In this document: positions 12,883 to 15,672 of the stretch, piece after piece
Layout: each line of letters begins with the position of its first letter
How positions within the stretch are numbered: position 1 is the first letter of the stretch
From: JBGSUE01 sp041753515
GTDB lineage: Bacteria; Patescibacteriota; Microgenomatia; UBA10105; UBA927
DNA length: 15,672 nucleotides
Assembly (NCBI GenBank): GCA_041753515.1
Contig: JBGSUE010000048.1
Location: 1 to 15,672, forward strand
Reading direction: 5' to 3'
The notes under the pieces: generated by a model
What the model was told of the DNA's origin: nothing
The model's input: the letters and a program-made list of their open reading frames with translations, nothing else
Database searches by the model: none
Position numbers and translations under genes: made by a program

Positions 12883-14370
12883 TCACCTTTCACCATGTAT
12901 CATCCGCTCATACATCGCCAGGTATTTTTTGGCACTTGTCCGCCAGGAAAAATCTTCCCGCATCACACGGATCACCATATCGTTCCAGAACATGCCGTTT
13001 TTCTTGTACGGTTCGGCTTGCGATCCGTCATGCACGGTGTGTGCAAAATATTCAATGACTTCCCTCATTTTTTTTGCAAGCGCCGGTGCACTATACCGGT
13101 CAAACACAAATCCTGTTTCCCCGTCTATGACGCTGTCTGCAAGTCCACCGGTTTTTCGTACCAAAGGTATCGTACCATATCGCATTGCTATCATCTGTGT
13201 CAGTCCGCATGGCTCGAACCGGGAGGGAACGAGCATCACATCACTGCCGGCATAAATCCGCCGCGCCAGCCGCTCATCAAATGTATTCATATAAATAATA
13301 TGGCTGTTTTTTTCAGCCAATGCCGCCAGCCGCTTCTCTTCCGCCCCGTTGCCCGTTCCAAGTATTACGAGCTGATATGCGGTTTTGGGAAGGGTTCGAA
13401 CTGCAAGCCGTATAATATCAGTCCCCTTTTGTCTGGGCTCAATACGCCCCACAAATCCAAACAGGGGCACATCCGTATCAGACAGGTGGAGCGCGCGGCG
13501 CAGGGCTTTTTTCACTTTCTGTTTCCCCTCTATTGCTGTCAGCGGATCATAGGCAGCAGGAAGTGCCCTGTCGGTCTTCGGATTCCAGATCGAATTATCA
13601 ATACCATTGAGTATCCCCACCACCCGGTCGGCACGCGCATGCAAAACAGAACCGATCAATCCCTTGGTGTTGGCGGATATTTCTTTCGCGTACGTTGGCG
13701 AGACCGTTGATATGATATCCGCATAATCAAGTCCTTCCCGCAGAAGTTTCACTGCCCTCCCCAGGGGGGTTTTGAAAATATGGAAAAGAGACTTCGGAAG
13801 ACAAATTTTCCTGATTATACCCACCCCTGTCTCCCCCGCATACATCAGGTTATGGATCGTCAAAATTGTCTTTGTAGTTTTTGCTTCAATAGTTTTTAGA
13901 TTTGGAACTTGAGATTTGGGATTTGAGATTTTTTTATCCTCCCCCAGCATCATCGGCACGAGTGCCGTATGCCAATCGTGGCAGTGAATAATGTCAAAAT
14001 CACCCCCCACGGCGCGTGATGCATACGTCGCCATACGCACGACGCATTTTGAGAAAAACGCAAAAACGGCAGGCATGTCATCCGATTCGTAGTTGTTGAG
14101 GAGTGGATGGCGGATAAGATACACCGGCACCCCCCTGTCTTTGATTTCCGATGTGAAAATAAAAACCAATTCCCGTTTTCCATCCCAATCTACCGCCATC
14201 TGCCCGACGCAAGAGGAGTGGATATGTTTGATCGCACTGTAGTACGGCATCACGACCGACGCCTCAACGCCAAGTTTGGCAAGAGCCACAGGAAGCGAGT
14301 ACAGGACATCCGCAAGCCCCCCGCGCTTGAAAATCGTGGCCATCTCACTGGTGACAAATAAAACCCTCAT
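12883..14370 (-). CDS. glgA: Glycogen synthase (GT5)
   Basis: The start at 14370 (MRVLFVTSEMATIFKRGGLAD) fits the universal N-terminus of the family; the open frame extends 30 codons further without similarity. The 495-residue enzyme transfers glucose from ADP- or UDP-glucose to growing alpha-1,4-glucan. Motifs: KRGGLAD (15-21, sugar-nucleotide binding), HCHDWHT (129-135), TIHN (171-174), GILNGIDNSIWNP (252-264), GRIEPRQKG (308-316) and SRFEPCGLTQM (383-393) with the catalytic-region Glu and Cys, then KTGGLADSV (406-414). Length is near the usual 480. Residues about 148-168 are an insertion between HDWHT and TIHN, encoded partly by a heptanucleotide repeat (13898-13932). The promoter is an extended -10 that makes the mRNA leaderless. 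No other glg gene lies in the window. Confidence 0.93.
   Translation of the reverse strand: MRVLFVTSEMATIFKRGGLADVLYSLPVALAKLGVEASVVMPYYSAIKHIHSSCVGQMAVDWDGKRELVFIFTSEIKDRGVPVYLIRHPLLNNYESDDMPAVFAFFSKCVVRMATYASRAVGGDFDIIHCHDWHTALVPMMLGEDKKISNPKSQVPNLKTIEAKTTKTILTIHNLMYAGETGVGIIRKICLPKSLFHIFKTPLGRAVKLLREGLDYADIISTVSPTYAKEISANTKGLIGSVLHARADRVVGILNGIDNSIWNPKTDRALPAAYDPLTAIEGKQKVKKALRRALHLSDTDVPLFGFVGRIEPRQKGTDIIRLAVRTLPKTAYQLVILGTGNGAEEKRLAALAEKNSHIIYMNTFDERLARRIYAGSDVMLVPSRFEPCGLTQMIAMRYGTIPLVRKTGGLADSVIDGETGFVFDRYSAPALAKKMREVIEYFAHTVHDGSQAEPYKKNGMFWNDMVIRVMREDFSWRTSAKKYLAMYERMIHGER
13898..13932. repeat. Degenerate heptanucleotide repeat inside glgA
   Basis: Five consecutive 7-base units on plus: AGATTTG, GAACTTG, AGATTTG, GGATTTG, AGATTTT. 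In the coding strand this reads as (C)AAATCYC-like units and encodes about ISNPKSQVPNLK (residues 148-159). Five units keep the glgA frame only because the surrounding insert compensates; the whole insertion is in frame. The unit resembles that of the tract at 440-488. Confidence 0.65.
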
Positions 14371-14376
14371 GTATCT

Positions 14377-14385
14377 ACTATACCA
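14377..14385 (-). promoter_or_regulatory. Extended -10 promoter of glgA (leaderless)
   Basis: TGGTATAGT on minus (TGn plus TATAGT, 14377-14382) ends seven bases before the ATG at 14370; no -35 box at the usual spacing. This supports 14370 as the real start. Confidence 0.55.
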
Positions 14386-14418
14386 TGTTCTTTCTTTATT
14401 CTCTTTGTAATCCTGTAG

Positions 14419-14424
14419 TATAAT
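14419..14424 (+). promoter_or_regulatory. -10 box of the small membrane protein gene
   Basis: A perfect TATAAT on plus. A start near 14431 gives a leader of about 40 bases that ends with an AAGGAG site (14459-14464). No clear -35 box. Confidence 0.5.
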
Positions 14425-14443
14425 ATACACGCACAGAGATACT

Positions 14444-14797
14444 GTGTACGTACCTTTCAAGGAGAATCAGCATGGAAAATTACATTCTACTTTTGTTGTT
14501 TTTATACTTGCATGCATATTTGTATTAGATCAGATTATCAGACACCCAAGACACAGTTCTCATCCATCATGGCAGCGTCTCAAAGAGCGAGAGAAATTAA
14601 TTGAGGAGGCAGAAAAAAGGGTAGCAGAACTTAAAGCAGGAAATGATGATGATGAAGTGAATTATCAAAAAGATCATTCGATTAAGCCATCTGGATTCAA
14701 TTTTGGAAGATTTGTACAATCCTGTTTCCTATGGCTTGTAGTCATCTTCTTCATCATCGGTGCAATTTTTACCGTTTGGGGATACCTGCTTCAATAA
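14444..14797 (+). CDS. Small two-helix membrane protein, probable one-base frameshift near its start
   Basis: The downstream frame is continuous from a GTG at 14444, but the better start is the ATG at 14472, seven bases after AAGGAG. That ATG reads MENYILLL and then stops at 14528 in its own frame. Adding one T to the T5 run at 14499-14503 would join it to the long frame and give MENYILLLLFFILACIFVLD, a normal N-terminal membrane helix. The product (about 109 residues) then has a charged helix, WQRLKEREKLIEEAEKRVAE, probably a coiled coil, an acidic stretch, and a second membrane helix (FLWLVVIFFIIGAIFTVWGYLL) at the C-terminus. Function is unknown. It is divergent from glgA. Confidence 0.6.
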   Translation: MYVPFKENQHGKLHSTFVVFILACIFVLDQIIRHPRHSSHPSWQRLKEREKLIEEAEKRVAELKAGNDDDEVNYQKDHSIKPSGFNFGRFVQSCFLWLVVIFFIIGAIFTVWGYLLQ

Positions 14798-14827
14798 ATA
14801 GGGTGTTCATGACAATAAAGGTACGTT

Positions 14828-14918
14828 CCCGTAAAGGTGTGTTCACACAAATGCATTCTTTACGGGTTCGTCCGGGGATGGAAGAGATTCCCTCTCCGGA
14901 CGAATTCTGGTATTTTTT
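14828..14918 (+). terminator. Tandem hairpins and T-run after the small membrane protein gene
   Basis: CCCGTAAAG/CTTTACGGG (14828-14836, 14858-14866) encloses GTGTG-TT-CACAC (14837-14848). Directly after it, TTCGTCCGG/CCGGACGAA (14867-14875, 14896-14904) forms a second 9-bp stem, followed 8 bases later by T6 (14913-14918). The second hairpin fits an intrinsic terminator; the first may be an additional structured element. Confidence 0.6.
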
Positions 14919-14977
14919 AACCCCATAGTATACAATTATTATTCTGCCCTTGCTCTTTACCAGCTCTCCATGTTTAG

Positions 14978-15050
14978 TTAGTTTGGTATGGCCGAAAAAA
15001 TGATAACGATCTTATTTTGTCACTTTTTCCGCCTTATCAAACCATACTAA
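14978..15050 (+). other. Long imperfect hairpin in the leader of the right-hand lipoprotein gene
   Basis: TTAGTTTGGTATGG (14978-14991) pairs at 11 of 14 positions with the segment ending CCATACTAA at 15050, and CCGAAAAAATGA with TCACTTTTTCCG (from about 15020) extends the stem. It ends just before an AAAGG ribosome site (15056-15060). A weak TATTAT (14937-14942) upstream might be a -10 box. The position parallels the hairpin before the other lipoprotein gene. Confidence 0.45.
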
Positions 15051-15069
15051 AAGGCAAAAGGAATGTATC

Positions 15070-15567
15070 ATGAAAAAACTCATAATGTTTCTGAGTCTCC
15101 TGGTGCTACTATCTGCGGCATGTCATTTGCCAAACATTCAAGGTGAAAAAGTTCTGTTTTATGATCTCGGTTCGGTATTTGACTATGGACCTGCAGAACT
15201 CATTAATCCCACCCCATCAGTACTAAAAACTATTGATCCAAATGATGTCGTTGGCAAAAAGCTGAATGGTAAAAACGTCGTCACGACGCCAAACGCCCAG
15301 ATTATCATCGATACAAATGCTTATTCGTACACCGTGTATACACCAACCGGGATTACAACAGGTATATTTTCATCCAGTACCGAAAAAGCATTCATATATG
15401 TCTGGGACTTGACGTATGGAGACCGGATATTCCTGCAGGCGTACAACGCAAAGCTGTATCTTCGTTTCGCGACAACGCGCCATCAGGGACCAGCCGACGT
15501 CATAGACAGCCGCATGTCAGAGGTAAAAATAAAGGGTCTTGCCCAGTTAAGCACTAGTACAATCTAA
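15070..15567 (+). CDS. Lipoprotein of unknown function, C-terminus cut by the terminal repeat
   Basis: The 165-residue product starts with a lipoprotein signal peptide (MKKLIMFLSLLVLLSAAC, lipobox SAAC, Cys18) and an AAAGG site nine bases before the ATG. The mature part is rich in beta-strand patterns (AQIIIDTNAYSYTVYTPTG; KAFIYVWDLTYGDRIFLQAY) and has no recognised domain. From codon 15532-15534 on, the last eleven residues (KGLAQLSTSTI) and the stop are encoded by the 138-bp terminal repeat, in a different frame from the one used by the left-end gene. The native end was therefore probably lost. Confidence 0.7.
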   Translation: MKKLIMFLSLLVLLSAACHLPNIQGEKVLFYDLGSVFDYGPAELINPTPSVLKTIDPNDVVGKKLNGKNVVTTPNAQIIIDTNAYSYTVYTPTGITTGIFSSSTEKAFIYVWDLTYGDRIFLQAYNAKLYLRFATTRHQGPADVIDSRMSEVKIKGLAQLSTSTI

Positions 15568-15670
15568 GTATTAGTGCGATAAACTGGACAAATATGACCA
15601 TCAAGTTCTGCATGCGGTTAAACCGCAATAAAGTTAGTCTCATAGTTAAGTTGTTTGCTCGTGATATCCC
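15533..15670. repeat. Right copy of the 138-bp terminal inverted repeat
   Basis: Exact reverse complement of 1-138. Two further bases (TT) follow before the window ends. The inner edge is again GGGTCTTGCCC, preceded by AAA; the two inner flanks (139 onward and before 15533) are unrelated to each other, as expected for two separate insertion sites. Confidence 0.85.
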
Positions 15671-15672
15671 TT
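15554..15672 (-). CDS. Possible transposase C-terminal fragment, inverted copy
   Basis: Same 38-residue reading as at 1-117, on the minus strand with its 5' end outside the window. It overlaps the last codons of the lipoprotein gene on the other strand. Confidence 0.35.
   Translation of the reverse strand, partial: GISRANNLTMRLTLLRFNRMQNLMVIFVQFIALILRLY

Noticed and set aside
12691..13710. 339-codon plus-strand open frame opposite the 3' half of glgA
   Set aside because: The minus strand encodes conserved GT5 motifs; the plus frame is rich in His, Cys and Arg and resembles no protein.
14810..14928. Possible 39-residue peptide starting MTIKVRSRKG
   Set aside because: It lies entirely across two strong hairpins and a T-run terminator and has only a weak ribosome site; structure explains the sequence better.
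1..15672. Linear extrachromosomal replicon with terminal inverted repeats
   Set aside because: No replication, capsid or partition gene is present, the repeat cuts off genes at both ends, and its edge looks like an IS terminus; kept only as an alternative.

Overview
The window looks like a complete metagenomic contig from a small-genome bacterium, most probably a Patescibacteria (CPR) member of Microgenomates type. The basis is indirect: moderate GC, standard use of TGA as stop, tandem-module GH130 proteins, a TrmB-type regulator, a REP-associated (RAYT) transposase with its palindrome, a minimal pilin-like protein, and many promoters whose -10 box sits only 6-7 bases before the ATG, which implies leaderless mRNAs. 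No rRNA, tRNA or CRISPR array was seen. The lineage is an inference, not a marker-gene result.

Layout. The two ends (1-138 and 15533-15670) are perfect inverted copies of one 138-bp sequence. It reads like the end of an insertion sequence and cuts off the 3' ends of the outermost gene on each side. From the left: a truncated small hypothetical gene and a two-module GH130 glycosidase/phosphorylase (both minus); a 41-bp REP palindrome between divergent promoters; a RAYT transposase (plus); a lipoprotein gene with a one-base frameshift (plus); a convergent terminator region; a small membrane protein (minus); a large protein with an active-looking PP2C phosphatase domain at its C-terminus and a degenerate PP2C-like half at its N-terminus (minus); a divergent unknown 202-residue protein (plus); a TrmB-like regulator (minus) and a divergent medium-chain dehydrogenase (plus) that share one mirror-image promoter; then a minus-strand run of glgA, a second GH130 protein and a membrane-anchored pilin-like protein; and finally, on plus, a small two-helix membrane protein and a truncated lipoprotein.

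How it fits together. The core theme is carbohydrate metabolism: glycogen synthase (GT5) plus two GH130 proteins, which in known members break or phosphorolyse beta-mannosides. A TrmB-like regulator is nearby; characterised TrmB proteins are sugar-responsive. Regulation by Ser/Thr dephosphorylation is suggested by the PP2C protein and its divergent partner. Envelope genes (lipoproteins, membrane proteins) carry Shine-Dalgarno sites and longer, often structured leaders, while several cytoplasmic genes appear leaderless. Two degenerate 7-base repeat tracts, one just after the first GH130 stop codon and one in frame inside glgA, are the most unusual DNA-level features along with the REP palindrome and the mirror promoter.
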